Assembly: GCF_028640845.1 (NCBI RefSeq)
Contig: NC_080542.1
Location: 65,671,064 to 65,735,063 of the forward strand
Direction of reading: 5' to 3'
Length of the DNA stretch: 64,000 bases
Source: Ahaetulla prasina
Taxonomy: Eukaryota; Chordata; Lepidosauria; Squamata; Colubridae
Below the pieces are notes generated by a model that had not been told where the DNA came from, did not search any database, and saw nothing but the letters and a program-made list of their open reading frames with translations. Positions 1-11,035 of this stretch are shown here, one piece after another; position 1 is the stretch's first letter, and the number at the start of each line of letters is the position of its first letter. The position numbers and the translations under genes were made by a program.

Positions 1-151
1 TTGGCATTGAGTCATGCTGGCCACATGACCACGGAGATGTCTTCGGACAGCGCTGGCTCTTCGGCTTTGAAATGGAGATGAGCACCGCCCGCTAGAGTCG
101 GCAATGACTAGCATCTATGTGCAAGGGGAACCTTTACCTTTACCTTTTATG
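1..151 (+). repeat. Sauria SINE / Bov-B-type LINE 3' tail
   Basis: The window opens inside the 3' part of a Sauria-SINE/Bov-B-like retroposon. Visible hallmarks are the 'gagatgagcaccgccc' block near 77-92, 'agagtcggcaatgactag' just after it, and a terminal (ACCTTT)n tail at about 130-146. Sauria SINEs share their 3' end with Bov-B LINEs, so which of the two this is cannot be told from the tail alone. The 5' end lies outside the window. Family assignment rests on remembered motifs. Confidence 0.62.
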
Positions 152-967
152 GTTGCAAAACAAGTAAAGATCAAGAATTGGAGTGCCCCTGGCCTGGATG
201 AACTCTATGGATATTGGCTTAAACACCTGGCCAGCCTCCATCACCACATGGCTGTTCAATTTGATGAAATGCTTTAAAATGCAACAAACAAAAAATGGTT
301 AACAGCTGCTCGAACATACTTGATAATAAAAGATCCAGAAAAGAGCACAGAACAAAGCAACTACTGCCCAATTACTTGTCTACCAACAACGTTCAAACTT
401 TTTACAAGCATACTGGCAAATTCAGTTTTCAATCATCTGATGGAAAACTGCGTGTATCTGGTAGAACAAAAAGGAAATTATAAAAAATCAAGAGGAACAA
501 AAGATCAGATGCTCATTGACAAAATGGTACTAAAAATGTAAAATGAAGAAAAACGAATTTAAATATGGCATGGATTGATTACAAGAAGGCATTTGCCCAA
601 CAATTGAATTAACGCCTGTCTGAAAAACTTTGGAATCAGCAAAAATATTTGTATATTTTTGAAAACAAAATGCTAAAATGGAAAACAGTTCTAATGGTAA
701 GTGGGGAAAACATTGGTGAAGTCAACATCAGATGAGGAATCTTCTAAGAGGATTCATTTTCACCATTACTGTTCAATATCACATTAATTTCATTGACAAT
801 AATCCTATGAAACACAAAACTGGGATACCAAATCTCAAGCCAACAAGGCCAGATAACCATCTACTATACATGGTTGACTTTAAAAAGCCCCACTGAACTT
901 GAATCAATACTCTACACAGTTCAACTGTTCAGTGGCAACATCAGAATGAACTTTGGACTTGAAAAAG
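152..967 (+). mobile_element. R4/Dong-like non-LTR retrotransposon, RT part (5' half of split copy)
   Basis: Conceptual translation in shifting frames gives reverse-transcriptase blocks: 'SAPGLDELYGYWLKHL' near 180-230, 'NYCPITCLPTTFKLFTS' near 357-410, a 'DYKKAF' motif near 570-590, and 'LLYMVD' near 862-876 where the catalytic Y-x-D-D box should be. One catalytic aspartate has become valine. Several stops and frame changes make this a dead copy. It stops at about 967, where an L2 LINE begins, and resumes at about 3557. The C-terminal half carries a restriction-like endonuclease signature, which places the element in the R4/Dong-type group rather than an APE-endonuclease clade. Confidence 0.62.
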
Positions 968-977
968 ACTTATAGTC

Positions 978-1643
978 ATGGGGGATTTTAACCTGCCATC
1001 AGTTGGCTTGTCATCGACGGCAGCTCGGGAGTTCCAGGCTTCCATGACGGCCTTGGACCTGATTCGAGTAAATGATGGCCCTACGCACTCGGGGGGAGGC
1101 ACGCTGGATCTGATTTATATCTCTGGGCAGTGGTTTAATGATCTGGTGTTAGATGACTTAGTAACAGAACCAATGTCATGGTCGGATCATTTTCTCCTTC
1201 GCCTAGACTTCCGAACCGCCATTCACCACCGCAGGGAGACGGAACCTATACGGTGGTTCCGTCCCAGGCGCCTGATGGACCCCGAGAGGTTCCTGACGGA
1301 GCTTGGGCCATTCCCTGAGGAACTGGCCCACGGCACGACTGAGGAACTGGTCACGGCCTGGGAACAGGCCGCGGCCGGGGCCTTGGACCGTGTCGTGCCT
1401 TTGCGGCCTCTGACCCGGCGGAGATCTCGTCCGGCCCCCTGGTACTCCGAGGGGCTGAGGGAGATGAAACGCCAGAGAAGACGCCTGGAGAGCACCTGGA
1501 GGTCCAGTCGCTCCGAAGCTGATCGGACACTAGTTAGGTCCTATTCTAGGACCTACCTAGTGGCAATGAGGGAAGCGAGGCGTTTCTACGCCTCCACCCT
1601 CATTGCGACGGCAGATAACCGCCCGGCCGCCCTGTTTGGGTGA
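978..1643 (+). pseudogene. L2 LINE ORF2 fragment: APE-type endonuclease C-terminal part
   Basis: This 221-codon open stretch encodes the second half of an apurinic-type endonuclease, which nicks target DNA for target-primed reverse transcription. It starts at MGDFNLPSV, the family 'GDFN' catalytic block. It then shows TLDLIYIS and the terminal WSDHFLLRLDF with the conserved S-D-H triad residues. After that comes the linker region rich in Arg and Trp that leads into the RT domain. The upstream half, with the first catalytic Asn and Glu, is missing because the element is 5'-truncated, so this ATG is not the native start. The frame stops at 1643, and downstream RT sequence continues in other frames. 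Confidence 0.8.
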
Positions 1644-1799
1644 CCCGCCTCTCCTACATCAGGAGGTGCGGATGACCCGTTGCAGGACGAGCCAAGGAGT
1701 TTAGCGGTTATCTATACGATAAAATCGCTCAGCTGAGGGACGGCCTGGACCGAAATTGGGATGATCCAAGCGAGGGAGAGGAGGCACGCCTTGTTGAGT

Positions 1800-3346
1800 C
1801 TATTTGGGATGAGTTTGACCCTGTGGCTCCCGAGGACGTCGACAGGTTGTTGGGGGGGCTGCACGGCACGACATGTTTACTGGACCCGTGCCCTTCCTGG
1901 CTGGTACTGGCCACTCAGGCGGTGAGACGAGGCTGGCTCCAGAGGATTATCAACGCTTTATTGGAAGGGTTTTCCTGCCGCCTTGAAAGAGGCGGTGGTG
2001 AGACCCCTCCTTAAGAAGCCCTCCCTGGACCCAGCTATTTTGGGTAATTATCGTCCAGTCTCCAACCTTCGCTTTGTTGCGAAGGTTGTAGAGAGTGCCG
2101 TGGCGCGACAGCTACCCCAATACCTGGATGAAGATGTCTATCTAGATCCGCTCCAGTCCGCTTCCGACGCGGATACAGCACGGAGACAGCTTTGGTCGCA
2201 TTGGTGGATGATCTCTGGAGGGCCAGGGACAGGGGTTATTCCTCTGCCCTGGTCTTATTAGACCTCTCGGCGTTCGATACCATCGACCATGGTATCCTGC
2301 TGCGCCCGGCTGGGGATTGGGAGTGGAGGCACCGATATCGGTGGTTCTCCTCCTATCTCTCGACCGGACGCAGACGGTGTTGACGGGGGCAGAGGTCGAC
2401 CGCGAGGGCCTCACTTGTGGGGTCCCGCAGGGTCGATTCTCTCGCCCCTGTTGTTCAACATCTACATGAAGCCGCTGGGTGAGATCATCAGTGGTTTCGG
2501 GTGAGATACCAGCAGTACGCTGATGATACTCAGCTGTATTTTTCCACCCCGGCCACCCCAATGAAGTTGTTGAAGTGCTGTCCCGGTGTTTGGAAGCCGA
2601 CGGGTCTGGATGGGGAGAAACAGGCTCAAGCTTAATCCTCCAAGACGGAGTGGCTGTGGATGCCGGCATCCCGATTCAGTCAGCTGCAGCCGCAGCTGGC
2701 TGTCGGAGGCGAGTTATTGGCCCCAAAGGATAGGGTGCGCAACTTAGGCGTCCTCCTGGATGATCGGCTGTCGCTTGAAGATCATTTGACGGCCGCTCCA
2801 GGAGGGCCTTCACCAGGTTCGCCTGGTCCGCAGTTGCGCCTTCCTTGATCGGGATGCCTTATGCACAGTCACTCATGCTCGTTACCTCTCGCTGGATTAC
2901 TGTAATGCTCTCTACATGGGGCTCCTTGAAGTGCACTCGAGGCTTCAGTTAGTCCAGAATGCAGCTGCGCTGGTGATAGAGGAGCTACCGTAGCTCCCAT
3001 GTAACACCGCCTCCTGCGCAGACTGCACTGGCTGCCTGTGGCCTTCGAGTGCACTTTAAGGTGTTGGTTACGACCTTTAAAGCGCTCCATGGCTTAGGAC
3101 CTGGGTACTTACGGGACCGCCTGCTGCTACCACATGCCTCCCACCGACCCGTCGCTCCCATAGAGAGGGACTTCTCAGGGTGCCGTCCGCCAAACAATGT
3201 CGGCTGGCGGCCCCAGGAAGGGCCTTCTCTGTGGGGCTCCCACTCTCTGGAACGAACTTCCCCCTGGTTTACGCCAAATCCCTGACCTTCGGACATTTCG
3301 TCGCGAACTGAAGACCCATCTTTTTATTCGCGCGGGGCTGGCTTAA
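1800..3346 (+). pseudogene. L2 LINE ORF2 remnant: reverse transcriptase and C-terminal domain
   Basis: RT motifs are scattered over several frames. They include '[20 protein letters not shown]' near 1988-2048, '[16 protein letters not shown]' near 2250-2296 (one Ala lost compared with the usual SAAFDTIDH), a GVPQGSILSPLLF-like block near 2420-2455, and YADDTQLYFS near 2515-2545, which keeps both catalytic Asp residues. The C-terminal domain ends with LKTHLFIRAGLA near 3310-3343 followed by a stop. At least four frame changes separate these blocks. The product would be the L2 polymerase; this copy cannot make it. Confidence 0.8.
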
Positions 3347-3489
3347 TTGGATTTTAAAAGGGAATTTTACAAATTTTAAATGGGGTTTTAATTGATGATG
3401 ATTTTTTAATATCAGGCTAATTTTGAATAAGTTTTTTAAGGGTATTTAAATTGTGTATATTTGTATTGTTGTTTTTATTCTGCCTGTAC

Positions 3490-3556
3490 ACCGCCCTGAG
3501 TCCTTCGGGAGAAGGGCGGTATAAAAATCAAATTAAATAAATAAATAAATAAATAA
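3490..3556 (+). repeat. L2 3' terminal stem-loop and (AAAT)n tail
   Basis: The inverted pair CCGCCCT...AGGGCGG, with the GAGTCCTTCGGGAGA loop, precedes the AT-rich (AAAT)n tail. The same hairpin ends the L2 copies at 14782 and 52882. It also ends the tRNA-derived SINEs at 13575, 38501 and 63773, so it is probably the recognition site for the L2 reverse transcriptase. Confidence 0.75.
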
Positions 3557-4962
3557 AAATGTGCTATATTCATGCAGCAAGGAAAAATGAAAAAAATAGA
3601 AGGAATAAAACTGGGAAATGGAAACTTAGTGAAAGCATCAGCAAAGGATGATAGTTACAAATACCTAGGCATATTGGAAACAGATAACATCTTGAATGGA
3701 AAAGTCAAAAAGTCAATGCAAAAGGAATACATCAGGAGGGTCCGCAAAATATTAAAATCAAAGCTGAATGCTGGAAACATAATTAAAGGCATTAATACAT
3801 GGCCAGTTCCAGTGATACGCTACTCAGCTGGAATCATCAACTGAACTTTGGCTGAACTGAAAAACTTGGACCAGAAAACGTGTAAACTTTGAATATGTAC
3901 CACACTTTACATCCACTAAGTGACATTGACAGGTTGCACCTGTCAAGAAGAATAGGGGGCAGAGGGCTATTGCAAATCCATCAAACTGTAGAAGAAAAAT
4001 GAAGCTTGAATGACTATGTGAATCAAAGTACAGAAAAATTGCTGCAGGCTGTGAAAACGGAGAGCATTATAAAAACAACAGAAACAAAGGCAGACTATAA
4101 GGAAAAACAGCTGGATGACAGATTAAATAGATGGAAAACCAAAGCTTTACATGGACAGCACTTGAAAAATATTGAAGGAAAATGTGATAACAATTTGACA
4201 TGAGCATGACTTAAGATGGGAACATCAAGAAAGAAATGGAAGGTTTAATACTTGCTGCTCAATAAGCACTACAAACTAATGGCATGAAAGCGAAGATACA
4301 AAAATCCACTGAAAATCCAACCTGCCGACTTTGCAATGATGAAGTTGAAACCGTTTCACATTTAATATGTGAGTGCAGCAAAATTGCACAAACTGATTAC
4401 AAAGCTAGACATGACCGAGTTGCTAAATTAATCCACTGGTCATTATGTAAAAAATACAACTTACCTTTATCCTAAATATCATGGGAATATAAAAGTGGAA
4501 AAAGTTGTTGACAATAAGGTGAAGATCTTGTGGGACTTGAATACAGACAAATCATCATCATTGAATACAGACGAATACAGACGAATCAACACGCCAGATA
4601 TCACAGTTGTTGAAAATTGAAGCATGCAATTTATTGATATCGCTGTACCAGGAGACGCCAGAGTCGAAGAAAAAGAACTGGAAAAAATTATAAAATATCG
4701 CAACCTGGCCATCGAAACTACATGATTATAGATGAAACATGTGACAGTGATACCCATTGTCATTGGGGCACTTGGTCCCATATCCAAGAATTTTATAAGA
4801 TACATCAACAAATTGCAGTTTGCTGCAATAACACCAGCTGAACTGCAAAAAACTGCGTTATTGCACTGGCAGCAACCCATATTAACCATTAGCACCAGTC
4901 AATGGTATTTATGATGCATTTTTGAATGTCCAGTTGACTGAGTTTCATGGTTAATGCATAAA
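3557..4962 (+). mobile_element. R4/Dong-like LINE, C-terminal part with REL-type endonuclease (3' half of split copy)
   Basis: This continues the element interrupted at 967. The segment at 3572-3844 encodes 'YKYLGILETDNI' and 'NTWPVPVIRYSAGI', typical of the region after the RT palm. At 4310-4380 a zinc-binding motif reads CRLCNDEVETVSHLICEC (C-x2-C...H-x4-C). At 4590-4720 'PDITVVEN...FIDIAVPGD...EKELEKIIKYRNLA' matches the PD-(D/E)xK restriction-like endonuclease of R2/R4-type LINEs. At 4732-4914 'VIPIVIGALGPISKNF' is the family's C-terminal signature. Stops separate the blocks. No clear poly-A tail is seen before the adjoining CR1. Confidence 0.7.
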
Positions 4963-5492
4963 GTATATAATAATAATAATAGAGACCTTGGAGGTATTCT
5001 AGTCCAACTTCCTGCTCAAGCAGGAGACCCTATATCATTTTAGATAAATGATTGTCAAGTCTCTTTTCGAAAGTTTCCAGTGATGAAACACCCACAACTT
5101 CTAAAGGCAAGTTGTTCCATTGGTTCATTGCTCTTACCATTAGAAAATTTCTCATCAGTTCTAGGTTGCTTCTCTTCTTGGTTAGTTTCCATTTATTGTT
5201 TCTTGTCTTGCCTCCTGGTGCTTTGGAAAATTGTTTGACTCCCTTGTCTTTATAGGAGCCCCTCAAATATTGGAACACTGCTATCATGTCTCCCCTCCTT
5301 TTCATTAGATTAGACATACCCAGTACCTCTAATTATGTTTGGTATGTCTTAGCCTCCAGTCCCCTAATCATTCTTGTTGCTCTTTGCACTCTTTCCAGAG
5401 TCTCAACATCTTTTTTATATTGTGGTAATCAGACTGGATGCAGTATTCCAAGTATCGTATTACCAAGGCTTTTTAAAGTAGTACTAGAATTT
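4963..5492 (-). mobile_element. CR1 LINE 3' fragment
   Basis: This is a minus-strand CR1 3' end. The 3' terminus is the (ATAATA)n tract at about 4966-4980, followed on the element strand by the 'ccttccaac/ctccaaggtc'-type block. The translated frame at 5030-5317 reads [16 protein letters not shown], then FSKAPGGKTRNNKWKL and MNQWNNLPLEVVG, all CR1 ORF2 C-terminal motifs. It is 5'-truncated near 5490. Related copies occur at 34142, 54968 and 63052. Confidence 0.88.
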
Positions 5493-7396
5493 TGGGATGG
5501 AAAAAAAAATGTCTGAACGGAATAAATGCCTGTTACAATGCACATTTTTAGAAAACTTCTAATCTTTAAGAAATGCTTTTTTTAAATGAATCTCAACTGC
5601 ACTATGAACAAAAATTAAAAAAGGGTAAGTAAGACATATCAGACAGAATCAGTACCTTTTAACTTGCTTTATTTTATTGAATTATTTCTGCACTTTTTTT
5701 GGGAGCGGGAAAATGTTCCCATCTAATGCCATACAAAGCTTGATTCTCTCTCCTAATGGTCACTTGCTCATTTCCATAAGAGGCATTTTGGGAAGGAACG
5801 CTTTGTACTGTTTGTATAAACCTACCAAAAATTAAATTGTAAGCATATACACAGATTGTCATTTTAGACACATGGAAAAAATAATTCTATATTTACTCTG
5901 TACAACTGAGTTGATGAAAATTATATGTTGCAATCATTATTTCATGTTAAAGAACACTTCTTTTCAGTTTTTTTTTTAATCTTATGGCAGCTTCTAAAAC
6001 CATTTTCCATAGGAATATCTATGATATGTAAATGAGAGGAAGAGTTGTTGGCTTTTATTTTTCATGAAGGATAATAGTAGGACAAAGGGCTCTTCTGTAT
6101 CACAAATTCCTAACTTGATTTCTGTGTTGAATTATCCTACTCTTGTTTAACTATTGAATGAAGTTGGACAATGGTCTGGAGTGAAATGTCATCCATATAT
6201 TGATGCCATTTAAAGACTAACATTTACTCCTACTTGAGCTTTCATGCTTCTGATGAAATGGGCGGTGATTCTTGTAGGCTTATACATGTTTTTTAAAAAA
6301 CAATTATGAAGGGTACCCTCTTGGAAAAGTCATAATATATTCATAATATGCTCCTGATTTCTCTTTGAGACATAAGATGTCATTATTCAAATGGCAAACA
6401 ACTATATTTTATCTGGAACTTGTAAGTTACCTGAACATGAACTCATTTATATTTATTTACGTGAACTATTTTGCAGTCAAAGTTCCTCTGAATAATATAC
6501 AAAAGCAACACTGTAACCAGTGCAATAATAACTAACATATAGTAGCAGAAATGCAATATAAGGTTATGGTAAAACAATACTAATATAATTAACCTGGCAC
6601 TGGAAGTTTCACACAAATCAAGTTGCAGAAGCTTTCACTTTCCTAGTGAAATATGCTTTCACTAGGAAAGTGAAAGCATATTTTTTATAAATGGACAAAT
6701 AATTCCAGCGGAGGTGAATTGCCACCAAGAATATCTGCTTTCATATTGTTTGGTAGATATGTAACTTTATTTAATAACTAGCTTTGCTTATTTTATTTAG
6801 AGTAGTCTATGTGTATGGCTGTTGGTTTCACTATTTTTCCTAATTTTCTATTTTCCTCAAATTCATTCTATGTTGGAGATTTAGCTACTTTTCAGGGAAA
6901 AAAATCTGATTAAAATACATTTAAGTACAAGACCTTAAAAGTTACACAGCTGTTCTCAGAATTTTTTAACTTGTACTTCTTGGTTTCAATGGAAAAACTT
7001 GGAACACTTTTCTGTACTTTCCCCCTTATAATTTGGTTGCACAGAGATTTAGAACTCCCCAACTGAGTATGGGTATCAAGTTCATCCTGACTGCTGGCAA
7101 TTGGTTATCATTTTAGGAATTTTAGGACTTTACTTTATGAAAAAGATGAAAGGTGTAATGTATGAGACTATGCTATGCTTTAGTTTTAATTCCAAAGTCA
7201 TGCCTCTGAATGTGCTTAGGCACAAACATCACACCTATCTGCAAGTTGATAAAATCATTGCTCCTTTTTCTTGGATAACAGGTAGATAAATTATAGCTAC
7301 ATATTCACAAGAAAAGTGGTTATTATTCTCTTTTCACAGATGCCTGTTATTTTACTGGTGTCAATCTATATTCATCAAATTCTTTCCTAAAATCTA
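5493..7396. other. AT-rich unique DNA, no gene seen
   Basis: No open frame here has recognisable domain content, and codon patterns look random. The only notable structure is the 47-bp perfect hairpin at 6631-6677, listed separately. The stretch may be intronic or intergenic. Confidence 0.6.
6631..6677. repeat. Perfect inverted repeat (21-bp arms, 5-nt loop)
   Basis: The arm 6631-6651 (gctttcactttcctagtgaaa) minus its last base is well below arm chance length, and 6657-6677 is its exact reverse complement, with loop 6652-6656 (tatgc). No target duplication or TE motif is obvious at its edges. A template-switch (fold-back) mutation or a small foldback element would both explain it. Confidence 0.85.
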
Positions 7397-7720
7397 GGAT
7401 GGTATTTCTCAACCTTTGCAGCTTTAATAGCAATAGCACTTATATACCACTTCATAGTGTTTTACAGCATTCTCTTAAGTGGTTTACAGATCAGCATATT
7501 GTCCTTAACAATCTGGATCCTCATTTTACTGACCTCAGAAGAATGGAAGCCAGAATCAACCTTGAGCCAGTCAGAATCAAACTCCTGACAGTGAGCAGAG
7601 TTAATCTGCAGTACTGCATTCTAACCACTGCACCACCAAGGCTCTTTTAAGCTTTCTGTACTTTAATTTTCAGAATTCTCTAGTCAGCCTGGATAAATAT
7701 GAAACATAAATGTAGCCTTT
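7397..7720. mobile_element. hAT-type MITE split by a SINE
   Basis: The left piece at 7397-7425 (tttctcaacctttgcagc) and the right piece at about 7660-7720 (ttcagaattctctagtcagc) match the two parts of the squamate MITE seen intact at 10726-10820 (ctccaaacttggccac ... cccagaattcctcagccagc). A SINE at 7426-7648 separates them. The right terminal repeat is not clear. Confidence 0.5.
7426..7648 (-). repeat. tRNA-derived SINE (family B)
   Basis: Read on the minus strand it begins GAGCCTTGGTGGTGCAGTGG, a tRNA-like A box. A B-box-like GGAGTTTGATTC follows, then a body with GTAAAATGAGGATCCAG and an end GTATATAAGTGCTATTGC. The copy at 40325-40512 has the same head, body and end. An internal Pol III promoter is expected from the family. 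Several substitutions make transcription doubtful. Confidence 0.72.
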
Positions 7721-10456
7721 TACAATTTGTAAATTGTACATTTTACAAATTCTGTCAATGTGCAGATTTTCTAAGTGCCCTCCAATATTTTTTAGTGTGC
7801 TACAAAGTGTGCTGATAACCATTTGGACTATCACTAGGTTTCTGCCATGATCTTTAAACTTTTATTTTGTGATCTCCAATTCTTTGATTCTATTCTATTA
7901 TCCCACTGTGTTGTCACAACTGTTCTTCAGATTTTCTTCTTTTCAGCCACCGTTAAATCTAATGTGTTATGAGCCAAGACTTTATCAGTTTGTATTCAAA
8001 AATCCAACAATATTGTTATTAAGGTTGGTCACACAATCAGTCAGATGTTTAGATTGGATCTGGTGTTCCTACAATTAGTGAATCTTTATGGAAGAACTAA
8101 AATTTGAATTAGGTTTATATATATAACATAAATACATATATACATACATATATTACTATTATTAAATTTTTATTTTGCCTTTTTTATAAATAACTAAAAG
8201 TAGTGAACAAAGTTTTTCAGGTAGGTTTTGTTGGATATAAAAATCTTTTTTAGATTTTTGCGCTGCACAACCATAATAAAGAAAAAAAAAGACAGCTGTC
8301 TTTAAAATGTTCAGACTTAGCCAGACCATAAGCTTTTACATGAATCAGATACTTCTGAGAAATAGACTTGGTGCCAAGTAATTTTCTTCCTGCCGCCCGG
8401 ACGGGATGCTAATTTAAGATTAACTTCAAGTTTGTCTCAAAAATACCTACAACTAAGAGAATTCTATTACGTTTAGGTGAAAGTAAACTTTTTTTTGTTG
8501 TTTTGATATCTGGGCTCTTCTTGAAGTACACATAGCATTCTTTTCTCCAGTTCTTCCTTCAAAGAATAATTTTTGGTAGGGAAAGTGACTGATTCAGAGA
8601 GTTCTCCTAGCTGAAGATAGACCTTAACTTGAGTTTGCTTGGTTCAGATATAACACCTTAACTACTAACCCACATTAGCTTTCATCCTTCATCTTTCTTG
8701 AGCTTAGATCACAAACTTAGATCCATTCATTCTACATTTAATTTGCAGGAACAAAATGTAGCAGATTGTGCTTTTCCAAGTTGTTTGGCTTTGGTACATC
8801 TATAGCTCATTCTGCTGACTCTTGTGGATGATCCCCGATAGTCCTGCCATGCCAATTTGTACAACAGTATGGAAGCCAAATGGTGATCTCTTAGGTTATG
8901 GCTATCTATATTATTCAGTCAGAAATCATATGACTCTTTTAATCTTGATTTAGTGAGGGACTAAGTAGCATATTGCTACTTAGATCCTACTGAAATCCAG
9001 GGGTAGAATCTATTCCTTTGCTCTTTGCAAACTGCTTTGGATTCACATAGTTTTTTTCAAATGGAGTGACACAAAGTGGCCAGGGAAGGATAATTATCAG
9101 TCATTTTTTGAATCCAGTCAAAACTTAGCAACTATCATTTTTCTTTTCAAAGGAGATAAAATAAACATAGGATCAAAGGAAGCAAATCTTTATGGAAGAA
9201 CTAAAATTTGATGCGGAGAAGAATGATTTAATTTTTATATCCTACATGACAATATTCTAGTTAAGTTTTGATAATTCAGAACTTGTTTATATGCATGTAT
9301 AATTAATATTACATAATGTCAGAATCATTTTCAATATAAATATGAGTAGCATAATTAGCTATTCTTACTCATCTTAAAAATAGGCAGGGTGTTGTGTACT
9401 TTGCATCTCACAGTCTTTTTTTTTTCATTATAGGGAGGCTATGACCTTTTTTTGCTAAACATCATATAATGAAATAAAAGTGGAAATGCATTCAGAGTTG
9501 TATATGTCATCATGATTTATTTATTTACTTGTCATACTTATACCCTGCCACAATCCCAAAGAACTCCAATTGTTGAAAAAGCTTTTATTTAAGTACTTAT
9601 TTGAAAATATGTATTCCTAAGAAGCATCCTAGGAAATATTTCTTTTTAAGTGAAATAGATTGCTGGCCCCAAAAAACTTGGCCACTCTTTTTGAATCCTG
9701 TTGGCAGGATTTAGGTACGTACGAGATATGTGACATTAAATTCACTTTGGCATTTAACACAGATACTTTTTTAAATGCCAATAAGAACGGCAAGATAAGA
9801 GGGGCATAAAAGAAGTGTATAATATACATTAGGAGAATTTCATAGGTTGTTTTTAACTGCTTTTGGGATTGCTTGTTTCGTTTATTTTGGGAATTAGACA
9901 AAATTTTGTTGTGGGGAGGAAGGACTTGGGATGGATACTAAATTGCCTTTCCAGAAAGCTGTGTTACTCTGGAGGTACTAAATAGCTACAGATAAACACT
10001 TTAGAGCACAGGAAGTTTATTCCTATAGTACTTATTTTATTTATTATTTAGTTAAGTCTTTAAAAAAGCAAAAATAACTTTCTACCCGAGCAATTGAAGC
10101 AACTGATTAGATATGTCTCTCAAAATTCCATAGACAATTTCTTTGAAAGTAGTTTAAAACAAATCTCACATCATTTTTTTGCAGTGGATGGGAAAAGAAT
10201 GAACACTTTACTTCCTTATAAATGGCCTAGTAACTCAATTAAGTTATTTGGAAAAAGTTGAGAGGAGGGCAATTTCACAAAGACATTTCTCTAAAAATTC
10301 TGGCCATATATTTTTGGTGAAGCCACTTATTTATTTCTAGTTCTAGCTACAAAATAAGGTTGCTGTAAATGAAGAGCATTCCTAAACTTCCAACTGGTAC
10401 AGAAGATGACTGCACAGGTAAATAATGCCAAATATACAGCACACATAGCACCATAT
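7721..10456. other. AT-rich unique DNA, no gene seen
   Basis: No gene is recognisable. It holds a TA-rich microsatellite-like patch at 8120-8155. A 27-bp exact direct repeat (aatctttatggaagaactaa...) occurs at 8080-8106 and 9184-9210. A short 'tttatttatttacttgtcat' LINE-tail-like sequence lies near 9515-9535. Confidence 0.55.
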
Positions 10457-10725
10457 CAGGGGTGGGTTATAAATTTTTTTGCTACTGGTTTTGTGGGCGT
10501 GACTTATTTTGTGGGCATGGCTTGATGGTCATGTGACAATGGGTGTGGCTTGATGGTCATGTGACTGGGTAGGCGTGGCCAACTCAATGTCTCTCATGTC
10601 AAGGGGTACCTCACCTGGCCCCTCCCCTCCCAGCCATTTCTTGTCACACCCAGCCTCAACATATCTATAGTTCTGCAAAAATGTTGTTCACCTTTTTTCA
10701 ACTTTATTATCTACATACTATAGAT

Positions 10726-10820
10726 CAGGGGTCTCCAAACTTGGCCACTTCAACTCCCAGAATTCCTCAGCCAGCTTTGCTGTCTTAAAGTCTTAAAGTG
10801 GCCAAAGTTAGAGACCTCTG
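10726..10820. mobile_element. hAT MITE, 95 bp, with perfect 8-bp target duplication
   Basis: The element runs CAGGGGTCTCCAAACTTGGC ... GTTAGAGACCTCTG. Both sides carry ctatagat (10718-10725 and 10821-10828), a perfect 8-bp duplication diagnostic of hAT transposition. It lies inside a larger hAT element and is therefore the younger of the two. Confidence 0.9.
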
Positions 10821-10858
10821 CTATAGATGCACTTTCATGGACCACTGAAAGGAGGAAA

Positions 10859-11035
10859 TTGCTTACATGCTTTGCCCAAGAGCGTGATAGGCAACAGTCT
10901 TTTAAGGGGCTGCTAGAAAGAAGGAGGGGGAGAAGTATTTTCCAAAGCACCAGAAGGCAAAACAAGAAGCAATGGATGGAAACTCGACAAAGAGAGAAGC
11001 AACTTAAAACTAAGGACAAACTTCCTGACAGTTTC
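10859..11035 (+). mobile_element. CR1-like LINE fragment
   Basis: The nucleotide string includes 'ttccaaagcaccagaaggc', 'caagaagcaatggatgg' and 'gagagaagcaacttaaaac'. These align with the CR1 C-terminal region seen at 55560-55650 and 63190-63290 (LFSKAPEG...[14 protein letters not shown]). It is short and frame-broken, and 5' and 3' ends are missing. The 125-codon open frame over it is not in the CR1 frame. Confidence 0.6.

Larger units (their letters stand above)
968..3556 (+). mobile_element. L2-clade LINE, 5'-truncated, inserted in R4-like element
   Basis: This is a 2.6-kb L2 copy on the plus strand, truncated inside its endonuclease domain. It has the endonuclease end (978-1643), RT domain (about 1800-2650, with YADDTQLYFS near 2513-2545), and the C-terminal 'WNELPPGL'-type region near 3249-3270. 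The 3' end has the 'ccgccctgagtc...agggcgg' stem-loop at 3490-3524 and an (AAAT)n tail to about 3556. Numerous frameshifts break the ORF. The same R4-like element flanks it on both sides, so L2 is the younger insertion. Two more copies of this family lie at 14782-16595 and 51638-52882. Confidence 0.85.

Noticed and set aside
2142..2669. 175-codon frame opposite the L2 RT
   Set aside because: It is the antisense shadow of the L2 RT, which is in the other strand's frames.
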